Notes under the pieces: model-generated | Database searches by the model: none | Seen by the model: only the letters and a program-made list of their open reading frames with translations | Told to the model about the DNA's origin: nothing | Assembly: GCF_008868155.1 (NCBI RefSeq) | Contig: NZ_WBKR01000008.1 | Location: forward strand, 1 to 64,000 | Length of the DNA stretch: 64,000 nucleotides | Reading direction: 5' to 3' | Origin: Micromonospora sp. ALFpr18c | GTDB taxonomy: Bacteria > Actinomycetota > Actinomycetes > Mycobacteriales > Micromonosporaceae | Position numbers and translations under genes: made by a program | In this document: in pieces, positions 1-8,834 of the stretch | Layout: each line of letters begins with the position of its first letter | How positions within the stretch are numbered: position 1 is the stretch's first letter

Positions 1-795
1 TGGGCGCCGACCCCACCGGCCCACCAGTGGACGCCCCATCCGCCCGCGACGTCCTGGTCGGCGGAGCCGTCGGCGACCCCGTGGATGCCACCCCCACCCG
101 AAGCCCAGGGTCCACCGCCACCCGGCGAGCCGACACCCGCAGGCTGGCCGGTACCCGTCGGCCAGGCACCGCCGGCGGGCTGGCCACCAGCAGCCGGGTG
201 GCCGCCGCCCGGCTTTCCACCGCCCTACGCCCATCCCGGGTACCCACCGGCCGGCGGCGCCCCCGCCGGCACCGGTCGGGTCGTCGGGATCGTGATCGCG
301 GTCGTCGTGACGCTGGTGTTGATCGTCTGCGGCTGCGTCTGCGGGGCCGGCCTGCTGCTCGAAGCGTCCAGCCCGGATCCGGTCGCCGGAGAGCCGTACC
401 CCGTCCCCGACGACGGCTGGACCGCCCCCAGCGCCGAGCCGGGCACCGCCGGGCCGACGACCGCGGCACCCATCCCGACCAAGAAGCCGATCACCCGACC
501 GACGTCGGGGCCGGCACCGGTGACGGTGGTCTACGAGGTCACCGGTTCGGGTACGGCGGACATCGCCTACTACGACGCCGAGAGCGACCTCATCCACGTC
601 GACGCCGCGAAGCTGCCCTGGCGCACCACCATCCGGACCGACGGCCAGAGCCGGGTCATGGTGGAGGCCACCTGGCCGGACATCGACTATCACGGGCCGA
701 TCGACTGCACGGTCACGGTCACCGGCACCGACGCCGGCAAGCCGATCGTCGACAAGACGCGGGGGTACTGGCGGACGACCTGCGAGGTCGGATGA
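1..795 (+). CDS. MmpS-like membrane-anchored protein, N-terminus cut by window edge
   Basis: The reading frame is open from base 1, so the true start lies outside the window. The visible N-terminal part is cytoplasmic-looking and very rich in Pro, Gly, Ala and Trp. A single hydrophobic segment follows at about 289-360 (VVGIVIAVVVTLVLIV, then a Cys/Gly-rich stretch). A C-terminal domain of about 90 residues begins near TVVYEVTGSG. That domain resembles MmpS transport-accessory proteins, which lie outside the membrane and in mycobacteria support lipid export with MmpL partners. No mmpL gene is visible. The family call rests on recalled sequence resemblance, so the export role is inference. An ATG at 85 could be an internal start, but the frame is coding-like upstream of it. 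Confidence 0.6.
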   Translation, partial: WAPTPPAHQWTPHPPATSWSAEPSATPWMPPPPEAQGPPPPGEPTPAGWPVPVGQAPPAGWPPAAGWPPPGFPPPYAHPGYPPAGGAPAGTGRVVGIVIAVVVTLVLIVCGCVCGAGLLLEASSPDPVAGEPYPVPDDGWTAPSAEPGTAGPTTAAPIPTKKPITRPTSGPAPVTVVYEVTGSGTADIAYYDAESDLIHVDAAKLPWRTTIRTDGQSRVMVEATWPDIDYHGPIDCTVTVTGTDAGKPIVDKTRGYWRTTCEVG

Positions 796-884
796 GGCCG
801 AGCGCAGCCGGGCGCGGCTCCGTCGACCAAGCACGCGGCGGTGAGGCTGGGGTTCGACCGGCGGGTGCCCGTAGGCTGGCGCAG

Positions 885-2081
885 GTGACGACGAGCACCG
901 ATGTCGACCCGCTGGTGGCCCGGATGCGGCCGTTCGGCACGACGATCTTCGCCGAGATGTCCGCCCTCGCCGTGCGCACCGGCGCGGTCAACCTGGGCCA
1001 GGGCTTCCCCGACACGGACGGCCCTCCGGAGATGCTGGCCGCGGCGGCCGAAGCGCTGCGCGGCGGCCACAACCAGTACCCGCCAGGCCCGGGGATCCCC
1101 GCTCTCCGCGCGGCGGTCGCGGCCCACCAGCGGCGGTTCCACGACCTGGCGTACGACCCGGACGGCGAGATCGTGATCACGGCAGGCGCGACCGAGGCCG
1201 TCGCGGCGAGCATCCTCGCCCTCTGCGAGCCGGGCGACGAGGTGGTCTGCTTCGAGCCGTACTACGACTCGTACGCCGCCTCGATCGCGCTGGCCGGCGC
1301 GGTCCGGCGGCCGGTGACGCTGCGCCCCGCGGCCAACGGCCGGTACGCCTTCGACCCGGCGGCGTTGCGCGCGGCGTTCGGGCCACGCACCCGGCTGGTG
1401 CTGCTCAACTCACCGCACAACCCGACCGGCAAGGTGTTCACCCCGGCCGAGCTGACGCTGGTCGCCGAGTTGTGCCAGGAGTTCGGCGCGTACGCGGTCA
1501 CCGACGAGGTGTACGAGCATCTGGTCTTCACCGACGCGGCGAGCCCGCACGTGTCGTTGGCCAGTCTGCCCGGGATGCGGGAGCGGACGCTGCGCATCTC
1601 CTCGGCCGGCAAGACGTTCTCCTGCACCGGGTGGAAGGTCGGTTGGGCGAGCGGCCCGGCGGCGCTGGTGTCGGCGGTGCTGCGGGTGAAGCAGTTCCTG
1701 ACCTTCGTCAACGCCGGACCGCTGCAACCGGCGGTCGCCGTGGCGCTGGCGCTGCCGGACGACTACTACCTCGGCTTCCGCGACGGGCTCCAGCAGCGCC
1801 GCGACCAGCTCGTCGGCGGTCTCACCGACGCCGGCTTCGACGTGCTCGCCCCGGAGGGGACGTACTTCGTCACCGCCGACATCACGGCCCTCGGCGGCAC
1901 GGACGGGGTGGAGTTCTGCCGCTCCCTGCCGGAGCGGTGCGGGGTGGTGGCGGTGCCCACCCAGGTCTTCTACGACGACGTCGACGCGGGCCGGCGGCTG
2001 GTCCGGTTCGCCTTCTGCAAGCGCCCGGAGGTGCTCGCCGAGGCGGTCACCCGGTTGCGTGCCCTGACCCCGGCCGGCTGA
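885..2081 (+). CDS. dapC: PLP-dependent aminotransferase, N-succinyldiaminopimelate aminotransferase type
   Basis: A 398-residue class I/II aminotransferase starting at a GTG. The frame is open further upstream, but homologous sequence (FAEMSALAVRTGAVNLGQGF) begins just after this GTG. The PLP lysine lies in SSAGKTFSCTGWK (Lys about 243), and NSPHNPTG (near residue 175) is the usual cofactor-contacting loop. RFAFCK near the C-terminus supplies the substrate-carboxylate arginine. The sequence is close to what I recall of mycobacterial DapC, which makes N-succinyl-LL-2,6-diaminopimelate for lysine and peptidoglycan. Related enzymes act on kynurenine or methionine, so the substrate is inferred. 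It stands alone and ends at a strong terminator facing glmM. Confidence 0.8.
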   Translation: MTTSTDVDPLVARMRPFGTTIFAEMSALAVRTGAVNLGQGFPDTDGPPEMLAAAAEALRGGHNQYPPGPGIPALRAAVAAHQRRFHDLAYDPDGEIVITAGATEAVAASILALCEPGDEVVCFEPYYDSYAASIALAGAVRRPVTLRPAANGRYAFDPAALRAAFGPRTRLVLLNSPHNPTGKVFTPAELTLVAELCQEFGAYAVTDEVYEHLVFTDAASPHVSLASLPGMRERTLRISSAGKTFSCTGWKVGWASGPAALVSAVLRVKQFLTFVNAGPLQPAVAVALALPDDYYLGFRDGLQQRRDQLVGGLTDAGFDVLAPEGTYFVTADITALGGTDGVEFCRSLPERCGVVAVPTQVFYDDVDAGRRLVRFAFCKRPEVLAEAVTRLRALTPAG

Positions 2082-2092
2082 TCCCGGCCCTG

Positions 2093-2136
2093 ACGCTGTG
2101 GAGCTGAGTCGGTCCACGACCTCGGCTCCACAGCGT
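2093..2136. terminator. Bidirectional terminator between dapC and glmM
   Basis: A perfect 12-bp inverted repeat (ACGCTGTGGAGC at 2093-2104 and its complement at 2125-2136) sits between two convergent genes, 11 bases after dapC and 6 bases before the end of glmM. Outer bases (CCTGAC and GTCAGG) extend the pairing. Confidence 0.8.
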
Positions 2137-2142
2137 GAACCG

Positions 2143-3501
2143 TCAGGACGCGGTGGGGCTGGCGGTGCGGACCAGCGCGGCGATCCGCTCGGCGACCGCG
2201 CGGGCGGTCGCCTCGGTGGCCGCCTCGACCATCACCCGGACCAGCGGCTCGGTGCCCGAGGGCCGCAGCAGCACCCGCCCGGTCTCGCCCAGCTCGGCCT
2301 CGGCCCGCTCGACCTCGGCGCGGACGGCCGGCGCGGCGGCACCGACGGTGCGGTCCCCCACCGGCACGTTGATCAGCACCTGGGGCAGCTTGGTGACCAC
2401 GGATGCCAGTTCGGCGAGGGACTGGCCGGTGGCCGCCATCCGGGCCATCAGGTGCAGCCCGGTGAGCACCCCGTCGCCGGTGGTGGCGTGGGCGGGCATG
2501 ACGATGTGGCCGCTCTGCTCGCCGCCGAGCGCCAGCCCGGACGCCCGCAGCTCCTCCAGCACGTACCGGTCGCCGACCTTCGTCTCGATCAGCCGGATGC
2601 CCTGTGCGGACATGGCCAGTCGCAGGCCGAGGTTGCTCATCACGGTCGCGACCAGGGTGTCCTGGGTGAGCGTGCCGGCGTCGCGCATGGCCAGCGCGAG
2701 GATCGCCATGACCTGGTCGCCGTCCACCTCGTCGCCGTCGGCGGTGACCGCCACGCAGCGGTCGGCGTCACCGTCGTGGGCGATGCCCAGGTGGGCGCCG
2801 TGCTGCACCACGGCCTCGCGCAGCGCCTCGATGTGGTTGGAGCCGCACTCGTCGTTGATGTTCAGCCCGTCGGGCTCGGCGTGGATCGCCACGACCTCCG
2901 CGCCGGCCTCCCGGTACGCGACGGGGGCCACCTCGGCGGCGGCGCCGTTGGCGCAGTCGACCACGACCTTGATCCCGTCGAGCCGGTGCGGCAGGGTGCC
3001 GACCAGGTGCTGGACGTAGTGGTCGGCGCCGTCGAGCAGGTCGTGCACCCGGCCGACGCCGGCGCCGATCGGCCGGTCCCACGCGGTGGTGGCGTTCGCC
3101 TCGACGGCCGCCTCGATCTGCATCTCGATCTCGTCGGGCAGCTTGTGGCCGCCGGCGGCGAAGAGCTTGATGCCGTTGTCCGGCATCGGGTTGTGTGACG
3201 CGGACAGCATCACCCCGAGGTCGGCCTTCGCCTCGGCGGTGAGGAACGCCACGGCCGGGGTGGGCAGCACGCCGACCCGCACCACGTTCGCGCCGGCGCT
3301 GGTCAGGCCGGCCACGACGGCCGCCTCCAGCATCTCGCCGCTGGCGCGGGTGTCCCGGCCGACGACCGCCAGCGGCGGATGGCTGCGGTCCGTCTCGGCG
3401 AGTGTGTGCGCGGCGGCCACCGCGAGCGCGAGCGCCAATTCGGGTGTGAGATCCGCGTTCGCGCGCCCGCGTACGCCGTCCGTGCCGAACAACCGACCCA
3501 T
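2143..3501 (-). CDS. glmM: Phosphoglucosamine mutase
   Basis: Converts glucosamine-6-phosphate to glucosamine-1-phosphate for UDP-GlcNAc and peptidoglycan synthesis. The 452-residue protein starts with [12 protein letters not shown], the usual start of the family; an in-frame ATG 19 codons upstream was rejected for that reason. The phosphoserine is Ser102 in the SASHNP motif, the metal loop is DGDADRC, and the C-terminal phosphate-binding motif is [12 protein letters not shown]. It follows rpsI on the same strand, the usual actinobacterial order, but a strong hairpin separates the two. Its expression is therefore likely set by attenuation or its own promoter. Confidence 0.95.
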   Translation of the reverse strand: MGRLFGTDGVRGRANADLTPELALALAVAAAHTLAETDRSHPPLAVVGRDTRASGEMLEAAVVAGLTSAGANVVRVGVLPTPAVAFLTAEAKADLGVMLSASHNPMPDNGIKLFAAGGHKLPDEIEMQIEAAVEANATTAWDRPIGAGVGRVHDLLDGADHYVQHLVGTLPHRLDGIKVVVDCANGAAAEVAPVAYREAGAEVVAIHAEPDGLNINDECGSNHIEALREAVVQHGAHLGIAHDGDADRCVAVTADGDEVDGDQVMAILALAMRDAGTLTQDTLVATVMSNLGLRLAMSAQGIRLIETKVGDRYVLEELRASGLALGGEQSGHIVMPAHATTGDGVLTGLHLMARMAATGQSLAELASVVTKLPQVLINVPVGDRTVGAAAPAVRAEVERAEAELGETGRVLLRPSGTEPLVRVMVEAATEATARAVAERIAALVRTASPTAS

Positions 3502-3545
3502 ACCCGCCAACCTCCGATGAGCACTGCCGATGAGGAGAAAGCGGA

Positions 3546-3589
3546 ACGGCCGGCCCACCTCCCCGGTCGAGGGGAGGCGGACCGGCCGT
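3546..3589 (-). terminator. Terminator or attenuator between rpsI and glmM
   Basis: Arms of 19 bases (3546-3564 and 3571-3589) pair with two mismatches, both tolerable as G-U in RNA, around a six-base loop. On the minus strand a T-rich run (TTTCTCC) follows. It lies in the gap between the rpsI stop and the glmM start, so it can end or attenuate ribosomal-protein transcripts. Confidence 0.75.
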
Positions 3590-3618
3590 CCGTCAGAAGT
3601 ACAACGCGCTGGTGAAGA

Positions 3619-4086
3619 TCAGCGCTTCGAGTACTGGGGAGCCTTACGGGCCTTCTTGAGGCCGTACTTCTTGCTCTCCTTGACCCGGGCGTCCCGGGTG
3701 AGGAAGCCGGCCTTCTTGAGGGCCGGGCGGTCGTCCGGCTCGTTGACGATCAGCGCACGGGCGATGGCCAGCCGCAGCGCACCGGCCTGGCCGGTGGTGC
3801 CGCCGCCACGCAGGTTGGCGATGACGTCGAACGCCTCGGGCTTCTCGGCAGTGACCAGCGGGTCCTTGATGAGCTGCTGGTGCACCTTGCTCGGGAAGTA
3901 GGCCTCGAGGTCGCGGCCGTTGCAGGTGATCTTGCCGGTGCCCGGAACGATACGGACCCGGACGATTGCCTCCTTGCGCCGACCCACGGTCTGGATCGGG
4001 CGGTCACCACGCGGCGCGCGGGCGACGGGCGCCGGCGCTTCGGTGGCCTCAGGGGCAACCTCGGTCTCGGTGGTGATGTCGGTCAT
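3619..4086 (-). CDS. rpsI: 30S ribosomal protein S9
   Basis: A 155-residue S9. An acidic, Ala/Pro/Glu-rich N-terminal extension of about 35 residues is followed by the S9 core, beginning at [16 protein letters not shown] and ending [12 protein letters not shown]. That basic tail reaches the P-site tRNA in known ribosomes. I chose the ATG at 4086 because GAAGGA lies six bases upstream; an in-frame start 8 codons earlier lacks such a site. The gap to rplM is 20 bases, so the two form the usual L13-S9 unit. Confidence 0.95.
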   Translation of the reverse strand: MTDITTETEVAPEATEAPAPVARAPRGDRPIQTVGRRKEAIVRVRIVPGTGKITCNGRDLEAYFPSKVHQQLIKDPLVTAEKPEAFDVIANLRGGGTTGQAGALRLAIARALIVNEPDDRPALKKAGFLTRDARVKESKKYGLKKARKAPQYSKR

Positions 4087-4106
4087 GCTGCTTCCTTCGC
4101 CCGCGC

Positions 4107-4550
4107 TCACTGCGCGATCTGCTTGATCTCGAACGGCACCGGCTGCTGCGCGAGGTGCGGGTGCTCGGCACCGGCGTAGACCTTCAGCTTCTTGATCAGC
4201 TGACGGCCGAGCTTGTTGTGCGGGAGCATCCCCTTCACAGCCAGCTCGATGGCCCGCTCGGGGCGCTTGGTCAGCAGCTCGTCGTAGCCGACCTGCTTGA
4301 GACCACCCGGGTAACCCGAGTGGCGGTAAGCGACCTTGGTCTGGCGCTTGTTGCCGGTCAGCGCAACCTTGCCCGCGTTCACGATGACGACGAAGTCGCC
4401 CGTGTCGACGTGCGGCGCGAAAGTCGGCTTGTGCTTACCACGCAGCAACGTGGCGGCGTGGGTGGCCAGGCGGCCCAGCACGACATCAGAGGCGTCGATG
4501 ACGTGCCACTGACGCTCGATCTCACCCGGCTTCGGGCTGTACGTACGCAC
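4107..4550 (-). CDS. rplM: 50S ribosomal protein L13
   Basis: A 147-residue L13 of normal length, starting at a GTG ([20 protein letters not shown]). The family motifs [28 protein letters not shown] and [10 protein letters not shown] are present. The frame stays open upstream, but nothing there resembles L13. It is first in the rplM-rpsI unit. In many actinobacteria truA sits directly upstream; here the upstream neighbour is narK and truA is about 43.6 kb away. Confidence 0.96.
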   Translation of the reverse strand: MRTYSPKPGEIERQWHVIDASDVVLGRLATHAATLLRGKHKPTFAPHVDTGDFVVIVNAGKVALTGNKRQTKVAYRHSGYPGGLKQVGYDELLTKRPERAIELAVKGMLPHNKLGRQLIKKLKVYAGAEHPHLAQQPVPFEIKQIAQ

Positions 4551-4759
4551 AGGTCTACCTTGTCTCGTCGTCGGTCTGGGGTCGCGCGCCGAGGTGACCA
4601 GATCTTGCAGGCCGGACCAGCGCGCACGAACGACCAAGCGTACCTGATGGGGCACGCCTCTGGATGTCGTACAACAGCAGGCAACGATACCCGGCGCCCC
4701 ATCGGCAGGTCAAAACGGGGGTCCGGCCTCGCACGCCGACGCGCCGGGCATGGCCCAGC
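4551..4759. other. Intergenic region upstream of rplM and downstream of narK
   Basis: About 210 bases that must hold the rplM-rpsI promoter and the narK 3' end. It is somewhat less GC-rich around 4650-4690 (minus strand GTATCGTTGCC and TTGTACGACATC). I could not identify convincing -35 and -10 boxes or a narK terminator. Confidence 0.4.
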
Positions 4760-6142
4760 TCACACTCCGGCGAGCCGTCCGGCCCTCGGACGACGGTAGA
4801 CGACCCAGGTGGCCACGAAGCACAGCGCGTACCAGCCGATGAACGCCAGGTAGGCGGCGTCGGCGTTGCCCGAGCCGAGGAACGACTGGCGGAAGGCGAT
4901 GTTGACCAGCACCCCGCCGGAGGCCCCCACCGCACCGGCGATGCCGATCAACGCTCCGGTCATCCGCCGCGCCCACCGTGCGGCGGCCTCCGGGTCGCGC
5001 CGGCCGGTGGCCACCGCGTCCGCCGCCCGGGCCCGGAAGATCGCCGGGATCATCTTGTACGTGGAGCCGTTGCCGACGCCGGAGAAGACGAAGAGGGCCA
5101 GGAAACCGGTCAGGTAGAGCCCGAACGAGCGCTCCCGGCCCGCGTACAGGACGACGGCGGCGCCGGCCGCCATCGCCACGAAGTTCCAGAAGGTCACCCG
5201 GGCGCCGCCGAGCCGGTCGGCGAGGTGCCCGCCCAGCGGCCGGATCAGCGAACCCACCAGCGGACCCAGGAAGGTCAACCAGGCGGCGTCGACGGGGGTG
5301 GGGAAGCGCTCGGCGAACTGGAGCTGGAGCACCTGGCCGAACGCGAAGCCGAACCCGATGAACGAGCCGAAGGTGCCGATGTAGAGCAGCGACATGACCC
5401 AGGTGTGCGGATCGCGGGCGGTCTCGCGCAGCGCGCCCGGCTCGTTGCGCGCCCCGGGGACCGTGTCCAACCAGCGGGCCGCCGCCAGCGCGGCCAGCAC
5501 GATGAGCGGCAGGTAGACGGCCGGGACCAGCCGGGGGTACGCGGCACCGGCGGTGGCGAGCACCGCCAGCCCGACCAGTTGCACCGCGGGTACGCCCAGG
5601 TTGCCGCCGCCGGCGTTGAGGCCGAGGGCGCGGCCCTTGAGCCGGGACGGATAGAACAGGTTGATGTTCGCCATCGAGGAGGCGAAGTTGCCGCCGCCGA
5701 CCCCGGTGAGGCACGCGAGCACCATCAGCGTGGAGTAGGACACCCCGGGTTCCAGCAGCACCGTCATCGGCACCGTGGGCACGAGCAGCAGCAGCGCGCT
5801 GATGATCGTCCAGCGCCGCCCGCCGAAGCGGGCCACGGCCAGCGTGTACGGCAGTCGCAGCACCGCGCCCAGTGCGGCCGGCACGGCGGTGAGCAGGAAC
5901 TTGCCGGCCGGGTCGATGCCGTACGCGGGGCCGAGGAAGAGCACGGTCACCGACCAGAGGCTCCACACCGAAAACCCGACGTGCTCGGCGAAGATCGACA
6001 CCCAGAGGTTGCGCCGGGCGATGGGCGCACCGGTCGTCCGCCAGAAGTCGGGGTCCTCGGGACGCCAGTCGTCGAGGGCGCGCGGACGGCCGGTGACGGC
6101 AGGCGGTCCGGCGGTGACTGCGGTGCTGGTGAGCGTGCTCAC
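4760..6142 (-). CDS. narK: Nitrate/nitrite transporter, MFS superfamily
   Basis: A 460-residue polytopic membrane protein with about 12 hydrophobic segments. After a 25-residue polar N-terminus comes DWRPEDPDFWRTTG, then NLWVSIFAEHVGFSVWSLWS. The NarK/NasA nitrate signatures are visible as GVGGGNFASSMANINLFYP and LNAGGGNLGVPAVQL. It imports nitrate or exchanges it for nitrite, feeding the nitrate and nitrite reductases encoded on the opposite strand from 9550. The intervening 3.4 kb is unrelated, so the transporter has been separated from its enzymes. Confidence 0.92.
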   Translation of the reverse strand: MSTLTSTAVTAGPPAVTGRPRALDDWRPEDPDFWRTTGAPIARRNLWVSIFAEHVGFSVWSLWSVTVLFLGPAYGIDPAGKFLLTAVPAALGAVLRLPYTLAVARFGGRRWTIISALLLLVPTVPMTVLLEPGVSYSTLMVLACLTGVGGGNFASSMANINLFYPSRLKGRALGLNAGGGNLGVPAVQLVGLAVLATAGAAYPRLVPAVYLPLIVLAALAAARWLDTVPGARNEPGALRETARDPHTWVMSLLYIGTFGSFIGFGFAFGQVLQLQFAERFPTPVDAAWLTFLGPLVGSLIRPLGGHLADRLGGARVTFWNFVAMAAGAAVVLYAGRERSFGLYLTGFLALFVFSGVGNGSTYKMIPAIFRARAADAVATGRRDPEAAARWARRMTGALIGIAGAVGASGGVLVNIAFRQSFLGSGNADAAYLAFIGWYALCFVATWVVYRRPRAGRLAGV

Positions 6143-6270
6143 GGCGGCTCCTCCTCGTCGATGTGACGAGGGGAAACGCTAGGAACGCGGGGTTACCTGG
6201 CAGTGCCCGTCGCGGGTCGGACGGGAAACGGGGAGCGCACCACGGGCGGGCGGCGGTGGTGAGGTCGGCG
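6143..6270. promoter_or_regulatory. narK upstream region
   Basis: Contains GTTAC (6192-6196) and GAAAC-like pentamers (near 6173 and 6226) of the kind found in actinobacterial GlnR boxes, but their spacing is not the canonical six bases. Regulation of narK by GlnR is only a possibility. Confidence 0.25.
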
Positions 6271-6564
6271 TCAGAGTTGCTGGAGGATGCGCAGCGCGCG
6301 GCCCACCCGGAGCATGGTGTCGGTGTCGGCGACGTCCACGCAGTCGGTGAACCACTTCTTCATCGGCGAGGAGATGCGGTCGGGCATCACCACGTACCGG
6401 CCCATCGACACGGCGAGCGGGGAGTCGCGCAGCAGCGACTCCTCGACGACCTCGACCACGATCACGATGGGTACGTCGGTGGAGTTGTAGACGTCCGAGC
6501 TGATCACGAGACCGAGGCGTTCCCGGGCGCCCTCGATGCGCCAGACCTCACCCCTACGCAGCAC
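6271..6564 (-). CDS. PemK/MazF-family toxin of a type II toxin-antitoxin pair
   Basis: A 97-residue protein beginning MLRRGEVWRIEG, the typical MazF/PemK opening (RGEVW), followed by the SH3-like strand pattern LGLVISSDVYNS and a C-terminal TDTMLRVGRALRIL helix. MazF-type toxins are sequence-specific endoribonucleases that cleave mRNA. The start overlaps the stop of the upstream antitoxin gene by 11 bases, so the two are co-translated, antitoxin first. Cleavage specificity cannot be read from the sequence. Confidence 0.8.
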   Translation of the reverse strand: MLRRGEVWRIEGARERLGLVISSDVYNSTDVPIVIVVEVVEESLLRDSPLAVSMGRYVVMPDRISSPMKKWFTDCVDVADTDTMLRVGRALRILQQL

Positions 6565-6811
6565 GCGGCCGGCCGCCGGAGAGCAGGTCGTTGACCATGC
6601 CCACCTCGCGGGCGTCGGCGAGGGCGGCGGACTCCAGGTCGAGGTTGGCGCGGCCCACGGCGGCGGCGTGCGCGGTGAACACCTCGCGCAGCGCCTTCTC
6701 CCGGGCGGCCTGATCCATCCACGCGGAGAGCGACAGCCCCTCGCGCTTGGCGAACCGCCGCGCCTCCTCGATCGTCTCGTCGGTGAACGACAGAGTCACC
6801 TTGGCAGTCAT
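6554..6811 (-). CDS. Ribbon-helix-helix-like antitoxin partner
   Basis: An 85-residue protein. Its N-terminus (MTAKVTLSFTDETIEEARRFAKREGLS) has the short-strand plus two-helix pattern of ribbon-helix-helix DNA-binding antitoxins. The C-terminal half is Ala/Glu-rich and would be the toxin-binding arm. It precedes and overlaps the PemK/MazF-like toxin gene, the usual order for these pairs. Autoregulation of the operon is expected from the family; I did not identify a clear operator. Confidence 0.7.
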   Translation of the reverse strand: MTAKVTLSFTDETIEEARRFAKREGLSLSAWMDQAAREKALREVFTAHAAAVGRANLDLESAALADAREVGMVNDLLSGGRPRAA

Positions 6812-6901
6812 GTCGAGCAGACTACCCAGCGGTATGACCGTCAGTCATCCACGCGCTCACCGACTCGTCCCCCGCCGACGAAAGGCACATTCCGCCGCTT
6901 C

Positions 6902-7597
6902 TCACCGGGCCTGTCCGCCGAACACCGCGAAGCGCCACTCCTTGAAGTAGCAGTCGACGTCGACCAGGCCGGCCTCGGTGAGCCAGCGGCACTGGTCGGC
7001 CACGGTGGCGGGACGGTCGTGCCGCATCCGCGCCTGGGAACCCGCGATCTCGTCGGGGGACGCGCCCAGCTCGGTGATCCGCGCCAGCCACACCTCGTCG
7101 TAGCGCCGGTCCAGGAAAGGGGTGGGGCCGGCCACCTGCTCGGCGTTGACGAACACGCCACCCGGTGCCAGCGCGGCCGCGGCCCGTCGGTAGAGCGCCC
7201 GCTTGCCGTCGTCGTCCAGGTGGTGGATCGCCAGCGCGCTGACCACCGCGTCGTACCGGCCGGGCGGCAGCTCGTCGGACAGGTCGGCCCGGACGGTCCG
7301 GTGCGGCACGCCCCGGCCGCGCAACTGCTCGGTGGCGCGGGCGAGCATGGCCGGCGCCCCGTCCACCAGGGTCAACCGCACCCCGGGCACGGCGGCGGCG
7401 AGCAGCAGCGAGAGCAGCCCGGTGCCCGCGCCCAGATCCAACACCTCCGGCGTACGACCGGCGGCCAGCGCGGCGCGCAGTGGCGGCGCGGCCACCTGGA
7501 CGGCAGTGCCGTAGAAGGCGTCGAAACAAGGAATCAGCCGGCGTCGCTCCTCGTCGTACGTGCCGGCCACCGCGTCGAACACGTCCGTCACGCTCAT
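6902..7597 (-). CDS. Class I SAM-dependent methyltransferase
   Basis: A 231-residue protein with the Rossmann-type SAM motif I VLDLGAGTGLLSLLLA, motif II acidic end LTLVDGAP, and motif IV-like YDAVVSALAIHHLDDDGK. This places it among small-molecule methyltransferases of the Methyltransf_11/25 kind; the substrate is unknown. I chose the ATG at 7597 because GGGAGGG lies just upstream; an in-frame start 15 codons earlier lacks one. A -10-like TATGAT (7632-7637, minus strand) sits 35 bases upstream. No partner gene suggests a pathway. Confidence 0.75.
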   Translation of the reverse strand: MSVTDVFDAVAGTYDEERRRLIPCFDAFYGTAVQVAAPPLRAALAAGRTPEVLDLGAGTGLLSLLLAAAVPGVRLTLVDGAPAMLARATEQLRGRGVPHRTVRADLSDELPPGRYDAVVSALAIHHLDDDGKRALYRRAAAALAPGGVFVNAEQVAGPTPFLDRRYDEVWLARITELGASPDEIAGSQARMRHDRPATVADQCRWLTEAGLVDVDCYFKEWRFAVFGGQAR

Positions 7598-7867
7598 CGC
7601 ACCCTCCCGGAATTTGAGACACATTTCCCACATCATAAGCACTGGACGACGCTGATGTCGTCAGCGATCCAGCTCCAGAAGGCGACCAACTCATGCCGCC
7701 CGCGACGTCACCGCGGATCCCGCTGCAGCGAAGCCGGGACCGTCACGAACGGTCGACATGGGGAGCGTGGCCGCGCTTGCGCTACCTGCGGGTGGTGACC
7801 CCGGACACGCGAAGGCCCCCGGCGCTTTCCTGGTTTCAGGAGCCGGGGGCCGTCCGCGTCATGCTGG
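7598..7867. promoter_or_regulatory. Methyltransferase promoter region
   Basis: Locally AT-rich near 7610-7645, with a minus-strand TATGAT (7632-7637) and an imperfect palindrome GCTGATGTCGTCAGC at 7651-7665 that could be an operator. The rest of the interval holds the DUF397 terminator and nothing else I recognise. Confidence 0.4.
7814..7851 (-). terminator. Terminator after the DUF397 gene
   Basis: Perfect 10-bp arms (GGCCCCCGGC at 7814-7823 and its complement at 7842-7851) lie 17 bases after the DUF397 stop on the minus strand. Confidence 0.7.
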
Positions 7868-8065
7868 TCAGGCTGGGTCGTGCGCCTTCGCCATAGCAAC
7901 AAACGCCCGCCAGGCCGCTGGCCCGAAGACCAGTTCCGGCCCTGCCGTGTCCTTCGAGTCCCGCACGCCAACGATGCCAGGCAGGTTGTCCGCAACCTCG
8001 ACGCAGTCGCCGCCATTGCCGCTGCTGCGGGTGCTCTTACGCCACTGCGCGCCGGCCAGTTCCAT
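7868..8065 (-). CDS. DUF397 small protein, partner of an XRE/DUF5753 regulator
   Basis: A 65-residue DUF397 protein: WRKSTRSSGNGGDCVEVAD, a central VGVRDSKD, and the C-terminal FGPAAWRAFVA. In streptomycetes such proteins are encoded beside WhiJ-like XRE/DUF5753 regulators and modulate them, in a toxin-antitoxin-like arrangement (Scr1-type). This one looks intact, whereas the regulator gene immediately upstream on the same strand is broken. It may therefore be an orphan, or it may act with a regulator encoded elsewhere. Confidence 0.85.
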   Translation of the reverse strand: MELAGAQWRKSTRSSGNGGDCVEVADNLPGIVGVRDSKDTAGPELVFGPAAWRAFVAMAKAHDPA

Positions 8066-8583
8066 GTCTTCGCCGTCCCCGTAAGTAGATCGACGGATTG
8101 CCAGTAGGACAGCACCTCACCGCGTACGTTCTCCCACGCCGCCAGTATCGCCGCTATGGCCTCGGCACCGGTAACGACGTGGCCCTGGAGCTGATTGTCG
8201 AGATAGCCGGCTATCCGATGCTCGGGCCCCACAGCGATGACGAAGGGACCGTTCAGGCCAGCGTACGCGCCGACGGCAGAGGGGACGATGTGCACGCGGA
8301 CGTGCCGGGCCCGCACGCGGTGATGAGAGCCTGCACCTGCTCACGCATGGTGGCTCGTCCGCATTGGCTCGCGGCGTCTTGAGGTGTCCGGCCAGATGTC
8401 CCCTATGGGCCGTCGGAGCGCACTCGCCGCCGCCTCACGGTGTCGAGGGTGGGGAATGTGGTCGTGGTTCAGCCAACGCGCGACCGTCTTCCGATCGACC
8501 CCGACCAACCCTGCCAGGGACTCGATCGAGCGTCCCGTCTCGGCTAGTGCTGCGCGTAGCGCATCGTTCACGACTTCCCCCAT
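8062..8583 (-). pseudogene. Broken XRE helix-turn-helix regulator with DUF5753-type C-terminus
   Basis: Translation begins at ATG 8583 with an XRE domain (MGEVVNDALRAALAETGRS, then VGVDRKTVARWL and IPHPRHRE), reaches IWPDTSRRREP and stops at TGA 8341-8343. Family members continue from RREP through roughly 100 further residues to a MREQ..LI segment. Here RREP is followed almost at once, in another frame, by TMREQVQALITAC (8351 to about 8312). The frame then shifts again, consistent with loss of one base near 8306-8314, to RARHVRVHIVPSAVGAYAGL and onward to SVDLLTGTAKTW. So there is a large internal deletion and at least one frameshift. The 80-residue N-terminal piece could still bind DNA. Confidence 0.75.
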
Positions 8584-8727
8584 CGGATGCGCGGAATGTC
8601 TCGTGACCATATGGCTACGGGGTGTTCTTGTCCCATCACTGAAAGCAACCTGGGATCGGACGGCGCGGCCGGTAGGGACCACTGGACCGGCGGACGCGTT
8701 CGTACCGAGGTCGCCCTTGAGCTGCCC

Positions 8728-8776
8728 AGATCTTGGACAGTTTCCGTTAGGAGAGAACGGAAACTGTCCAAGATCT
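8728..8776. repeat. 21-bp perfect inverted repeat, probable operator or regulatory hairpin
   Basis: The left arm at 8728-8748 (starting AGATCTTGGACAG and ending TTTCCGTT) and right arm at 8756-8776 are perfect complements around a seven-base loop AGGAGAG. It lies between the divergent broken XRE regulator and the two-gene small-protein cassette, about 58 bases ahead of the first cassette start. It could be an operator or a transcript hairpin; the loop AGGAG also looks like a ribosome-binding sequence. Confidence 0.8.
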
Positions 8777-8834
8777 CCGCGGGCGAGCATTCATGGGGGC
8801 GGCTTCTTCCCGACGTGACGGCCAGGGGGACACC

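Noticed and set aside
27-884. An upstream extension of the dapC reading frame by 286 codons
   Set aside because: The extension lies within and out of frame with the MmpS-like gene and is Arg-rich. The aminotransferase homology begins just after GTG 885.
8341-8343. Programmed TGA readthrough or selenocysteine in the XRE regulator
   Set aside because: The regions on either side are not contiguous in homologous proteins and a further frame change is needed downstream, so decay is the simpler explanation.
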